Numbered from the stretch's first letter, positions 16,419 to 25,179 are shown. The stretch is DNA of 36,141 nt from Moraxellaceae bacterium (GCA_031119205.1 JAVHYF010000040.1:1-36141), one strand, 5' to 3'. A program made the numbers and translations. The notes: generated by a model from the sequence alone, not told the origin.

Positions 16419-16442
16419 ATGACGACCCGGACGCCTTGCTGA
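16419..16442 (+). other. Possible 7-codon mini-frame overlapping the DUF5916 start
   Basis: ATG ACG ACC CGG ACG CCT TGC TGA lies between the receptor stop and the next gene and overlaps the proposed TTG start at 16436. It could couple translation, or be chance. There is no clear ribosome binding site before it. Confidence 0.2.
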
Positions 16443-18583
16443 AACCGCTGCACGCCCTGCTTGCCATGGCCCTCGCCACCGCACTGCCCGTCCACGCCTG
16501 CGTCCCCTCCATGGGTACGCAGGTACCACACGTGCTGGACGCCTTCGTGCAGACCGCGCCAGTCACCGGCGCGGCGCCGGGGCGGCGTACCGAAGCGATG
16601 CTGTGGCAGGACGGGCGCAGCCTCTGCGTGCGGGTGCGTGCGTTCGACGACCAGCCTGCGGGCATCGTGGCGCGGCAGATGCGGCGCGATGCCGAATCCA
16701 TCCTGTCGGAGGACCAGGTCACGCTGGTCATCGACGTGGAGGGAGCGGGCCGCAACGCCTACCTGTTCGCCGTGAATGCGCAAGGCGCGCAGTTCGATGC
16801 GCTGGTCTTCGACGGCGGCCAGATGCGCGAGGACTGGGATGCGCGCTGGCATAGCGATGCCCGCATCGACGCCGAGGGCTGGAGCGCCGAACTGGCCATC
16901 CCGCTGTCCGTATTCGGGCGGACCGAGCCCGGCAGGGATGCCGGCAGCATCCACCAATGGCGCATCAATGCAGAGCGCTGGATGCCACGCGGCAGCGAGC
17001 GTGTCAGGCTGACCGGCATTTCGCCTGACAGACAGGTGTACTCGCTGGGTGAAGGCGTGGCCTTGCCGGCAATGCGTGCGCCACAGGAGGGCTGGGGTCT
17101 GCGCATCAAGCCTTCGCTGCGCGCGACCGGCGAGTCCGCACTGGCGTCCGGCACCGGCGAGCAGCGCTACCGGCTCGAGCCGGGGCTGGAGTTGTTCCAC
17201 GAGAGCCAGCGTGGCGTACGCACGACCGCTGCGTTCAACATCGACTTCGGCGAAGCGGAGGTCGACCAGCGCCAGGTGAACCTCACCCGCTTCGAACTCT
17301 TCCTGCCGGAAAAGCGCGAGTTCTTCCTGCAGGACGCCGGCCGCTTCAGTTTCGGTGGTCTGGTGTCGAGCACGGTGACGCCGTACTACTCGCGCCGCAT
17401 CGGTCTGGATGAGACCGGCCGTGCGCGCAGCCTGGACGCCGGCCTCAAGGTGACGGGCCAGGGCGCGGGCTTCGACTACGGTGTGTTCGGCGCGCGTGTC
17501 GCGGGCGGCCCCACCGAGCCGGGGCAACCCGACCAGTCCTCAGCGGACGTGGCGGTATTGCGCCTGGCGCGGCCGCTGGACGCGCGACATCGCATCGGCC
17601 TGATCGGCACGCATGGCAATCCGGAAGGCAGCTCGGGCAGCCACCTTTGGGGCCTGGACTACCAGTTCCGTGACACCGACTGGAGCCCTCCCGGCTGGAG
17701 CGGCGCAGCGGGCGGCAAGACGCTGGACGCCTACCTGTGGTGGCAGCAGTCCACCAACGCGGGCCTGGGGCGCGATGGTGCCTGGGGCGCGCGCGTCGAG
17801 TACCCCAACCTCGGTCTGGTGGGCAGTGCGGAAGTACAGCGCATCGAGCAGCACTTCCTGCCCGCGCTGGGCTACCTCGCCGAGGCCGGTGTCACGCGCG
17901 GCCAGGGCGACATCGGATGGTGGCATCGCACAGCGGACGGCACCGACTTCACGCCGGGCGTGGACTGGAACTTCCGCCGCCGCATCGACGGCAGCGAACA
18001 CTCATGGCTGCTGAACCCGGAGGTCGGGTTCACCACGCCGGCCGGCGATACCTTCATGGCCGAGATGTTCTTCGAGAGTGACGAGCTGGCCTCGCCGTAC
18101 GCCATGCTGCCGGGTGTAGACGTCGCAGCCGGCCAGTACCGCTGGCATTACCTGTTCGGCTACATGGAGACCGCGCGCTCGCGCCCCGTCTGGGCGCACG
18201 CCGAACTGCGCCACGGCGGCTACTACGACGGTAACCGCAACGACCAGATCCTGAACCTCGGCTGGCAACCCGGCCCCCGCTGGGGATGGCAGTTCGGCCT
18301 CGCGCGCAACGCGATCGATCTGCCCGGAGGTAGCTTCACCGTGCGTACGGCAAGCGTGCGGCTCGACTACACGCCCACCACGCTGCTGGCGAGCAGCCTG
18401 CTGCTGCAATGGGACAACGTGTCGCACGAGGCCGGTGCCAGCGCGCGCCTGCGCTGGCGCTTCACGCCGGACGCCGATCTGTTCTTTTCGCTGGACCGCC
18501 TCGGCTACACCGGCGACGGGCGCCGCTACGAGCCGATGCAGACGCGCGGCATGCTGAAGATGGTGTGGAACCTTGAGCGCTGA
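16436..18583 (+). CDS. CBM9-like / DUF5916 outer-membrane protein
   Basis: 715 residues from a TTG start. It opens with a signal peptide (KPLHALLAMALATALPVHA, then Cys22), followed by a CBM9-like beta-sandwich (about 35-215, with AMLWQDGRSLCVRVRAFDDQ and GWSAELAIPLSVF) and the DUF5916 C-terminal region (about 225 onward: NIDFGEAEVDQRQVNLTRFE, FLPEKREFFLQDAGRFSF), which is predicted to form an outer-membrane barrel. The next in-frame ATG (16466) would cut the signal peptide short, hence the TTG. It sits 41 bases after the cassette C receptor and is likely co-transcribed with it. DUF5916 proteins have no established function; a role in binding or passing a ligand with the receptor is inference from context. 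Confidence 0.83.
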   Translation: MLKPLHALLAMALATALPVHACVPSMGTQVPHVLDAFVQTAPVTGAAPGRRTEAMLWQDGRSLCVRVRAFDDQPAGIVARQMRRDAESILSEDQVTLVIDVEGAGRNAYLFAVNAQGAQFDALVFDGGQMREDWDARWHSDARIDAEGWSAELAIPLSVFGRTEPGRDAGSIHQWRINAERWMPRGSERVRLTGISPDRQVYSLGEGVALPAMRAPQEGWGLRIKPSLRATGESALASGTGEQRYRLEPGLELFHESQRGVRTTAAFNIDFGEAEVDQRQVNLTRFELFLPEKREFFLQDAGRFSFGGLVSSTVTPYYSRRIGLDETGRARSLDAGLKVTGQGAGFDYGVFGARVAGGPTEPGQPDQSSADVAVLRLARPLDARHRIGLIGTHGNPEGSSGSHLWGLDYQFRDTDWSPPGWSGAAGGKTLDAYLWWQQSTNAGLGRDGAWGARVEYPNLGLVGSAEVQRIEQHFLPALGYLAEAGVTRGQGDIGWWHRTADGTDFTPGVDWNFRRRIDGSEHSWLLNPEVGFTTPAGDTFMAEMFFESDELASPYAMLPGVDVAAGQYRWHYLFGYMETARSRPVWAHAELRHGGYYDGNRNDQILNLGWQPGPRWGWQFGLARNAIDLPGGSFTVRTASVRLDYTPTTLLASSLLLQWDNVSHEAGASARLRWRFTPDADLFFSLDRLGYTGDGRRYEPMQTRGMLKMVWNLER

Positions 18584-18629
18584 CCATCGCGGAATCTTCT
18601 TCGGCAGCGGCACCGCACACCGGCATCGC

Positions 18630-19025
18630 TCAGGACAACGGCTTGTCGATGGCCGTCTCGGTATGCATGACGCAACGCCAGGCGCCGCCCTTGTGCGCCC
18701 ATACCGAGGTGTCCGCCATGTCCTGCCGGATCTCGCCGGGCTTGCCGCGCACCGACAAGGTCTGGCTGACCCGGTAGGTCAGCACTGCCATGTCGTCACG
18801 CGGAAACACGGCCTGCATGTCGCTGAGCTTGTAGTCCTTGACGGTCATGCGGCCCATCTCGGCCATCTTCCGGTAACCGGCATGGTCGAACTTCATGGCG
18901 CCATGCGAGCTGACCATGAGCGCCGGCTCGTCGAGCAGCGACACGGCCGTCTCTGCATCCTCCTCCTTGATGGCCTGCCAGAAACGGTTCTCGAGGGCGA
19001 TGACTTCCTGACTCCGGGTGTCCAT
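18630..19025 (-). CDS. NTF2-like / DUF4440 (SnoaL-like) protein
   Basis: 131 residues. Pattern of small cystatin-like/NTF2-fold proteins: N-terminal helix with ALENRFWQAIKEEDAETAVS, then LLDEPALMVSSHG and strands ending in VWAHKGGAWRCVMHTETAI. Such domains bind small molecules or act as small enzymes; no specific role can be given. The start at 19025 has AGGAG six bases upstream. It converges with the DUF5916 gene and is divergent from the DUF3649 operon. No link to iron is visible apart from position. Confidence 0.85.
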   Translation of the reverse strand: MDTRSQEVIALENRFWQAIKEEDAETAVSLLDEPALMVSSHGAMKFDHAGYRKMAEMGRMTVKDYKLSDMQAVFPRDDMAVLTYRVSQTLSVRGKPGEIRQDMADTSVWAHKGGAWRCVMHTETAIDKPLS

Positions 19026-19184
19026 GGCGATCTCCTGAACGTGGCTACGGGAGCTTCGAATATGGGCTTCGGCGAGCGGCATGCGTGTAAGAGGGCGCGG
19101 CAAACGTCGTCCGCGCATGCCTACAACGGTTCCGCGGATCGCAACGCGCAGGCGGACACTGGCGACCTGGACGGGCACCCACTA

Positions 19185-19205
19185 AAATGCGACTTGTTCT
19201 CAATG
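19185..19205. promoter_or_regulatory. Fur-box-like site before the DUF3649-PepSY-DUF3325 operon
   Basis: 21 bases: AAATGCGA, CTTG, TTC, TC, AATG. The left half is identical to the strongest site in the window (21853-21873); the right half is weaker. It lies 107 bases before the ATG at 19313, in the 287-base gap between divergent genes. Otherwise the gap shows no clear feature. Confidence 0.6.
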
Positions 19206-19312
19206 CCGGGCCGGGCTTTTGCCTCGCGCTCCCATAGCCCGGTAGCCGTGAGCCCTGCCCCGCGCTACTTCGCCGCGCGGACGGCCGCGTCGCAGACACT
19301 CCAGCCAGCACG

Positions 19313-19609
19313 ATGAGCACTCACTCCCTTTCGACCCTCCATGTCGTGTCCCGCGTGGCTGCCAGCCTGCTGGGCGGTTACGTCTTCGTGTGGGGTTTCG
19401 TCACGCTCGGCATCGCCCTGCTGATGTCGGCCGGCATGCCCTACGACGAGGCGACGACCACCCTGTACCTGCTGGCCTTCATCCTGTTCCTGGTGATGTT
19501 CTGCTGGGCCTTCGCCGCCGCCAGCCTGGTGCGCGTATGGGCCGTGCTGGGAGGTGGTGGCCTGTTGATGACGGGTCTGGCCTGGCTGCTGATCCCCCGG
19601 CTCCTCTGA
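19313..19609 (+). CDS. DUF3649 small inner-membrane protein
   Basis: 98 residues, three predicted membrane helices (about 12-38, 46-70, 74-95), with VSRVAASLLGGYVFVWGFV at the start, the usual opening of the DUF3649 family. It is the first gene of a three-gene set (DUF3649, PepSY-TM, DUF3325) often found beside TonB-dependent siderophore receptors. No biochemical function is established. It is 15 bases from the PepSY gene. Confidence 0.85.
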   Translation: MSTHSLSTLHVVSRVAASLLGGYVFVWGFVTLGIALLMSAGMPYDEATTTLYLLAFILFLVMFCWAFAAASLVRVWAVLGGGGLLMTGLAWLLIPRLL

Positions 19610-19624
19610 CACCGAGGCAAGACG

Positions 19625-21304
19625 ATGCTCCAATCCTTCCGCCATTCGATGACCTGGGTGCACACCTGGTTCGGCCTCGCGCTGGGCTTCGTGCTGATGG
19701 TGTGTTTCTTCTTCGGCTCGCTGTCGGTGTACGACCGCGAGATCGACCGCTGGGCGATTCCGGCCTCGCGCTTCGAGCCGCAGCCCATGCCGTCCTTCGA
19801 CAGGATGCTGGAGCCGGCTTTCCGCCGCATCCAGTTGACCAAGGAAGCGCGCGAGGAGGCGCAGACCCGCAACGAGGAGCCCCTGCCCGACACGCTGCCG
19901 CTGCACGAATGGGGCGCCTATACGACCCATCGCGATCCGGTCCTGTCCATGTGGTCCGGCTTCGAGCTGACCAGGCCCAAGGACCCGGACAACGACCACG
20001 TGTACGGCGTCATGACGCTGGACCCGCGTACCGGACAGGAACTCAGCGAGGACAAACTGAAGATCGGCAGCCAGTTCTTCTATCCGATGCACTACGAACT
20101 GCACATCCACTGGCTGGGACTGGGCTACTGGATCGTCGGGCTGGCGGCACTGATCATGCTGGTGGCATTGGTCAGCGGCGTGGTCATGCACCGCAAGGTC
20201 TTCCGCGAGTTCTTCACCTTCCGGCCGAAGAAGCAGACCCAGCGCAGCGCGCTGGACCTGCACAACCTGACCGGCGTGGTGGCGCTGCCTTTCCACTTCA
20301 TGTTCGCGCTGTCGGGTCTGATCGTCTTTGCCGGCATCTACTTCCCGGTCGGCGAGACGATGATGAAACCGCTGGCCAAGGCGCACCAGAAGCTTGAAGC
20401 GTCGCGCACCGGCCTGCCGGAAGAAGCCGCGGGCATTCCCGCGCCGCTGGCCTCGGTAGACGCCATGGTGGCCGAAGCGCAGCGCCGCTGGGCGGCGCGC
20501 GGCATGGCGGGTGAAGTCGGCTTCCTGGGCATTCACCATGTGGGCGACGCCAATGCCACGGTGAGCGTCTATCGCGCCGGCACCGACCGCGTGACGCTGA
20601 CCGGTGAGGGCATCCACTTTAAAGGCCCCACGGGCGAAGTGATCCGCGAAGATGATCCCAAGACCGCTGCCGCCGGCATCAACGACTTCGTCACCGGCCT
20701 GCACCTGCAGCACTTCCGTCACTGGCTGCTGCGCGTGCTGTACTTCGTCGGTGGCATCAGCGGCTGCGTGTGCATCGCCACCGGCTTCATCTTCTTCGTC
20801 GGCAAACGCAAGCGCCAGCACGCCGCGACGGGTTCGCAAGGCGCGCGCATCGTCGATGCACTGGCCGTCACCACGGTGACCGGCATGCTGATCGCCACCG
20901 CCACCATGCTGGTCGGCAACCGTCTGCTGCCGGAAGACCTGCCGCTACGCGGCGTATGGGAAGAGCGCATCTTCTGGAGCGCCTGGGGGCTGGCGATGGC
21001 ACATGCCTTCTGGCGCACCGCGGCCGTTGCGCAGGCACGCATCGCACCTGCCTGGCGCGAACAGTGCTGGGCAGTCGCGGGACTGGCGGGACTGGCCGCC
21101 GTACTCAACTGGGTGACCACCGGCGACCATCTGTTCAAGACGATTGCCGACGGCTACTGGCCGGTCGCAGGCGTCGACCTGGTGCTGCTCGCCAGCGCAG
21201 CGCTGGCCATCGTCGCCGCACGCAAACTGCGCCTGCGCGAGCAGGCCGGTGCGCCGGCCGCAAAGGAAGACGCCCCCGCGCCTCTGGAGACCGCCCATGC
21301 CTGA
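19625..21304 (+). CDS. PepSY-associated TM protein (PiuB/FoxB-like, probable ferric-siderophore reductase)
   Basis: 559 residues. PepSY_TM family: a first helix with HTWFGLALG (13-21), a periplasmic segment, a helix around HIHWLGLGYW (160-169), another with DLHNLTGVVALPFHFMFALS (211-230), a helix after HFRHWLLRVLYFVGGISG, and further helices near the C-terminus. Histidines 13, 156/160/162, 213 and 224 lie in or near membrane helices and could bind haem. FoxB of Pseudomonas is a family member shown to reduce or help release iron from siderophores at the inner membrane; the same is proposed here. Its last 8 bases overlap the DUF3325 gene. The second half (about 400-530) has three or four extra helices, typical of the long form. 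Confidence 0.88.
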   Translation: MLQSFRHSMTWVHTWFGLALGFVLMVCFFFGSLSVYDREIDRWAIPASRFEPQPMPSFDRMLEPAFRRIQLTKEAREEAQTRNEEPLPDTLPLHEWGAYTTHRDPVLSMWSGFELTRPKDPDNDHVYGVMTLDPRTGQELSEDKLKIGSQFFYPMHYELHIHWLGLGYWIVGLAALIMLVALVSGVVMHRKVFREFFTFRPKKQTQRSALDLHNLTGVVALPFHFMFALSGLIVFAGIYFPVGETMMKPLAKAHQKLEASRTGLPEEAAGIPAPLASVDAMVAEAQRRWAARGMAGEVGFLGIHHVGDANATVSVYRAGTDRVTLTGEGIHFKGPTGEVIREDDPKTAAAGINDFVTGLHLQHFRHWLLRVLYFVGGISGCVCIATGFIFFVGKRKRQHAATGSQGARIVDALAVTTVTGMLIATATMLVGNRLLPEDLPLRGVWEERIFWSAWGLAMAHAFWRTAAVAQARIAPAWREQCWAVAGLAGLAAVLNWVTTGDHLFKTIADGYWPVAGVDLVLLASAALAIVAARKLRLREQAGAPAAKEDAPAPLETAHA

Positions 21305-21617
21305 TGCTCTGCTGCTCGCCGCAGCCCTGCTTTGCGGCATTGCCGGCATGGGCTGGCTGGCGCTGGCGATGGATGTGCATTGGCGTCAGTTGCGCAGCGG
21401 CACGCCTGCGCGAAAGATCATCGTCACCCTGCGGGTGCTGGGCAGCACCGCACTGGCTGCATCCCTGGCCCTGTGCCTGACGGTGGACCACGTCAGCATG
21501 GCCTCGCTGGTGTGGGTGATGACCCTGGCTGCGTCCGCACTGATCATCGCCTTCACGCTGAGCACCCGTCCGGTCTGGCTGGCGCCACTGCTGGTCTGGC
21601 TACCCGCGCGCACCTGA
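21297..21617 (+). CDS. DUF3325 small inner-membrane protein
   Basis: 106 residues, three predicted helices (about 3-25, 42-62, 66-100). It has GMGWLALAMDVHW near the start, the typical DUF3325 pattern. It overlaps the PepSY gene end by 8 bases and completes the DUF3649/PepSY/DUF3325 trio. Function not established; probably a partner of the PepSY protein. Confidence 0.85.
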   Translation: MPDALLLAAALLCGIAGMGWLALAMDVHWRQLRSGTPARKIIVTLRVLGSTALAASLALCLTVDHVSMASLVWVMTLAASALIIAFTLSTRPVWLAPLLVWLPART

Positions 21618-21834
21618 GCCTTGCCCCGGCGCACGACCACCCGGCCGCGCCTCTCCTCTCCTCACGACGTTCGTTCCTTCCTGAACGTCCGCCCCTCTCC
21701 CTCACCAGCCGCAGACGCGCGGTAGCCCACGCGGCTCCGCCGCCTGCAGGCCCGGCTTCAATACACCGGCCGAAGGCGCGTGCCCGCTTTCCGGTCGCGC
21801 TGCCGTCCCTACAGGGACCCATTGCTTGCCACAA

Positions 21835-21846
21835 TTTTCGCGAAAA
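21835..21846. promoter_or_regulatory. Perfect 12-base palindrome next to the Fur box
   Basis: TTTTCGCGAAAA, seven bases before the Fur-like box. It is the only AT/CG-alternating palindrome of this length in the gap, and could be a second operator. Unproven. Confidence 0.35.
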
Positions 21847-21852
21847 CATTGC

Positions 21853-21873
21853 AAATGCGAATAGTTCGTATTT
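21853..21873. promoter_or_regulatory. Fur-box-like site before the ZIP-sodA operon (best match)
   Basis: 21 bases: AAATGCGA, ATAG, TTC, GT, ATTT, with GC before and AAAT after. It is the most symmetrical of the five sites: the two outer nonamers are inverted repeats with one mismatch. It lies 75 bases before the ZIP start. Predicted iron repression of the whole operon. Confidence 0.75.
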
Positions 21874-21948
21874 AAATAGCAGGCGTTCTCATCACGCGCC
21901 ACGCACTGGTTCGCATTGGCTCGCAGCGTGAGGGCTGGAGACACGACC

Positions 21949-22845
21949 ATGCATTCACAGATCCGCCGCCAGATGAAAACCTCCGCTCGCGTCCGCCACG
22001 CCTTCGGCCTGTCCATCGTCGTGGCCGGCGCCGCCATCCTGCTCGTGCAGGCCTGGCAGGTCATCGCAGCCGTGCCGGCGATGCGTGCCGCGCTGGCTTC
22101 CGGCGGCATCGCTGCCCTGGCCACGGCGCTGGGCGTGCTGCCCATGCTGATGACACGTGCGCCCGGCCGGCGCATCCACGACGCCATGCTGGGCTTCGGT
22201 GCAGGCGTGATGCTGGCGGCCACCTGTTTCTCCCTCATCGTGCCGGCACTCGGCGCCGCGCAAGGTCAGGGACATGGGGCCTGGGGCGCCGCCCTCATCA
22301 CCGGCGCTGGCCTGTTGCTGGGCGCAGGCTGCCTGATGCTGCTGGAGCGGCAGTTGCCGCACGAACACTTCTTCGGCGGCGCGGGGGCCGAGAGCAGCCT
22401 GCGCATCCGCCGCCTGTGGCTGTTCATTTTCGCGATCGTGCTGCACAACATTCCGGAAGGCCTGGCCATCGGCGTGTCCGCCGCCGGCACCGACGGTGCG
22501 CGTGCGGCTGCACTCGCGACCGGCATCGCCATCCAGGACGTGCCGGAGGGTCTCGTCGTCGCCCTGGCGCTGCAGAGCGCCGGCATCCGTCGCTGGCCAG
22601 CCGCCCTGCTCGGTGCAGCCTCCGGGCTGGTCGAACCGGTGGCCGCCGTGCTGGGCGCCGCCGCCCTGAGCTATAGCGCGCCCCTGCTGCCTTGGGGCCT
22701 GGCCTTCGCGGCCGGCGCCATGCTGTTCGTAGTGAGCCACGAGGTGATTCCCGAATCGCATCGCCAGGGCCATGAGCGCTATGCCACCACCGGCCTGCTC
22801 ATCGGCTTCGTGTTGATGATGGTGCTGGATACCGCGCTGGTCTGA
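21949..22845 (+). CDS. ZIP family metal transporter (GufA-like)
   Basis: 298 residues, about eight membrane helices. The metal site helices carry HNIPEG (166-171) and QDVPEG (196-201), with SHEVIPES at 263-270, which is the pattern of GufA/ZupT-like ZIP permeases that bring in zinc, iron or manganese. There is a His-containing loop before it (PHEHFFGG, 137-144). ATG 21949 has CTGGAG nine bases upstream; ATG 21973 is an alternative. It is the first gene behind the Fur box. Since the operon also has a manganese dismutase, manganese or iron uptake is likely, but the metal cannot be read from sequence. A ZIP gene also lies next to sodA in P. aeruginosa. Confidence 0.9.
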   Translation: MHSQIRRQMKTSARVRHAFGLSIVVAGAAILLVQAWQVIAAVPAMRAALASGGIAALATALGVLPMLMTRAPGRRIHDAMLGFGAGVMLAATCFSLIVPALGAAQGQGHGAWGAALITGAGLLLGAGCLMLLERQLPHEHFFGGAGAESSLRIRRLWLFIFAIVLHNIPEGLAIGVSAAGTDGARAAALATGIAIQDVPEGLVVALALQSAGIRRWPAALLGAASGLVEPVAAVLGAAALSYSAPLLPWGLAFAAGAMLFVVSHEVIPESHRQGHERYATTGLLIGFVLMMVLDTALV

Positions 22846-22862
22846 GCCGGGGCTGCCACGCC

Positions 22863-23270
22863 ATGTCGATCCCGCTGACCACGCCCGCCCTGCACGCCCA
22901 CTGGCTGCACTTGCAGTGGCAGTTGCGCTGCGCGCTGGCGAGTACCGACGGCGGCCTGATCGACGACTACCTGGCGAGTGCCGACGAGCTGTTGCGCCGC
23001 CATGCCTGCGACCCTGTGAGCACCCGGCTGCGCACATTGCAGACGCTGCTGCGCAGTGCCGGCGATCCGACCCTGCCCTGGCGCTGGCGCCGCCTGTGCC
23101 TGGCTTATGCGCCCGCGGCACAGGCGCGCGTCGTATCCCTGCTGCATCCGCATGACCCGATTGCCCTGCAGGCAGTAGACGCCGCCGTGCAGCGCTGCCG
23201 CAACGAGCTGTACTCACCCATCCTCGACAAGTGCTTTCCCGCGCCGCAACTGCGCGCCTGCCAGCGCTGA
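22863..23270 (+). CDS. Small FagA-like protein in the Fur-linked operon
   Basis: 135 residues, soluble, mostly helical, with LHLQWQLRCALASTDGGLID and LPWRWRRLCL as the notable parts. It has four cysteines (Cys22, Cys48, Cys81 and others near the end: CRN, KCF, ACQR). It follows ZIP by 17 bases. Its place and its Trp/Arg/Cys-rich LPWxWRxLCL stretch recall FagA, the Fur-associated protein encoded before fumC and sodA in Pseudomonas. The family link is from memory of that locus and is unverified. Function unknown. Confidence 0.68.
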   Translation: MSIPLTTPALHAHWLHLQWQLRCALASTDGGLIDDYLASADELLRRHACDPVSTRLRTLQTLLRSAGDPTLPWRWRRLCLAYAPAAQARVVSLLHPHDPIALQAVDAAVQRCRNELYSPILDKCFPAPQLRACQR

Positions 23271-23295
23271 GCCGGCACTTCAAGGGCCATCCGCC

Positions 23296-23796
23296 ATGCA
23301 CCAGACCCCATCCGCCGAACCGATAGCCGGCGAACACTGGAAGCAGACCACTCGCCGGGGCAACGCCTTCTTCGGCAACGAAGCATTCGAGCTGGCCCTG
23401 CAGTGTTACGAACAGGCCCGCGACATCGTGCTGCTGCATTTCGACGACTGGCCGCAGGCCGACGATGCGGTGGCCGCGCTGGTGGTCAGCTACCTGAATC
23501 TCGCCGACACCCATGCCTGCCTGGGTCGCCCGCAGGTCGCGGCCACCACACTGTGCGCCATCCATAACAGCCTGGCCGAAGCGGCTACCGACGCCGACCT
23601 GCCGTCGCCGTTACGCAGCGCAGCCGGTCGTCACCTGCGCGAAACCTGGACGGCCCTTGTGCAGTTCCGCCAGCAACACGGCGAGCAGGCAGAGCGGATC
23701 GACGCCACGCTGGCCCGTCGCGCACGCGCGCCGGACACGGTGCTCCTGCCACCCGGCCCCCATGCCGCCCTGCCGGGTGTCAGCACCCTGCATTGA
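23296..23796 (+). CDS. Helical-repeat (TPR-like) protein of the sodA operon, OrfX-like
   Basis: 166 residues. It starts with [20 protein letters not shown] and [12 protein letters not shown], which reads as one TPR hairpin, then [20 protein letters not shown] as a second hairpin, then a longer helical region. It should be a soluble binding protein. Located 25 bases after the FagA-like gene and 67 bases before sodA, the place held by orfX in the P. aeruginosa fagA-fumC-orfX-sodA locus. A helper in metal delivery or dismutase maturation is a guess. It has a His and a few Cys but no clear metal motif. Confidence 0.72.
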   Translation: MHQTPSAEPIAGEHWKQTTRRGNAFFGNEAFELALQCYEQARDIVLLHFDDWPQADDAVAALVVSYLNLADTHACLGRPQVAATTLCAIHNSLAEAATDADLPSPLRSAAGRHLRETWTALVQFRQQHGEQAERIDATLARRARAPDTVLLPPGPHAALPGVSTLH

Positions 23797-23863
23797 GCGC
23801 CGCTCTGAGCACACCTCTGAACGCACTTTCTTCCGCCTTCACCCCAGCCACGAGACAACGACA

Positions 23864-24478
<615 letters not shown>

Positions 24479-24484
24479 TCCACC

Positions 24485-25174
24485 ATGTGCAGTGCCCCGG
24501 ACGACTTCGACCTGCTCGCCCACGAGCTGGCGGTGCTGATGCGGCATTACGCGCGCGTGCAGGCCGAGTGCGCTGCGCTCGCTGCCGCGCAGCGGCTTGC
24601 CATCGATGCACTGGAGGCTGAACTGTTGCGCGCCCGCGCCGCCGCGGTCATCCGCACGACGGCGCTGGCCTACGCGCGTGAAGACCGTGCTGCACTGGAA
24701 GCAGCCGCACCGGGGCTGCGCCGGCGCGCCATACTGCAACGCGATCTCACCTCCGCGCAGGAGCGCGTACAGGACCTGATCCGAGAACGTCAGTACTGGC
24801 AGCGCCGCGCACATGCGGCGGAAGCGCGCTCCGGTGAGCCGGACTCACGCGCGGTGTTGTGCCTGGCGCCGGACGAAGCCGGCGCACTGCACGCGCAGGA
24901 CCTGCGTGCCGACGGCAGCGGACAGCTCACTGCCATCGCCGGTATGCGCGTGAGCACCGAGGCCGATCTCGAAGCCAGCCTGCTCGGCGCCGATCTGGTC
25001 ATCTGCCAGACCGGCTGCATCAGCCATGACGCTTACTGGCGTGTGCAGGACCACTGCTCGCGCACCGGCAAGCCCTGCATGCTCGTCGAACATCCACAGG
25101 CCATCCGCCTCGTACGCCGCGACGGCTTGCTCACCGCCGTGACCACCAGTGGACCGCTAACGACCGAAGCCTGA
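24485..25174 (+). CDS. DUF2325 domain protein with N-terminal coiled coil
   Basis: 229 residues. The first 120 are rich in Ala, Arg, Glu and Leu and read as a coiled coil. The C-terminal part (about 125-220) is a DUF2325 domain with VLCLAPDEAGALHAQDLRAD, then LVICQTGCISHDAYWRVQDH, and Cys residues also in DHCSRTG and KPCML. The Cys/His arrangement (CxxxC-x2-H and two later Cys) could bind metal or do redox chemistry. Function unknown. It follows sodA by six bases, so it should share iron control. Confidence 0.82.
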   Translation: MCSAPDDFDLLAHELAVLMRHYARVQAECAALAAAQRLAIDALEAELLRARAAAVIRTTALAYAREDRAALEAAAPGLRRRAILQRDLTSAQERVQDLIRERQYWQRRAHAAEARSGEPDSRAVLCLAPDEAGALHAQDLRADGSGQLTAIAGMRVSTEADLEASLLGADLVICQTGCISHDAYWRVQDHCSRTGKPCMLVEHPQAIRLVRRDGLLTAVTTSGPLTTEA

Positions 25175-25179
25175 GGACG

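Larger units (their letters stand above)
21618..21948. other. 331-base gap holding the control region of the ZIP-sodA operon
   Basis: The first 200 bases are GC-rich and C-rich on the plus strand, with small hairpins (GCGGC-TCC-GCCGC at 21731-21743; GTCCC-TACA-GGGAC near 21804-21817), and no convincing coding pattern. The last 120 bases turn AT-rich and hold a 12-base palindrome and a strong Fur-like box. There is no clear terminator for the DUF3325 operon. Confidence 0.6.

Noticed and set aside
19265-20839. Long minus-strand frame (524 codons) opposite DUF3649 and PepSY
   Set aside because: Shadow frame; the plus strand has membrane-helix patterns and family motifs.
21618-21830. Possible small gene in the gap after DUF3325
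   Set aside because: Frames are open only because of GC content; no ribosome binding site, no conserved-looking protein, and codon use is unlike the neighbours.
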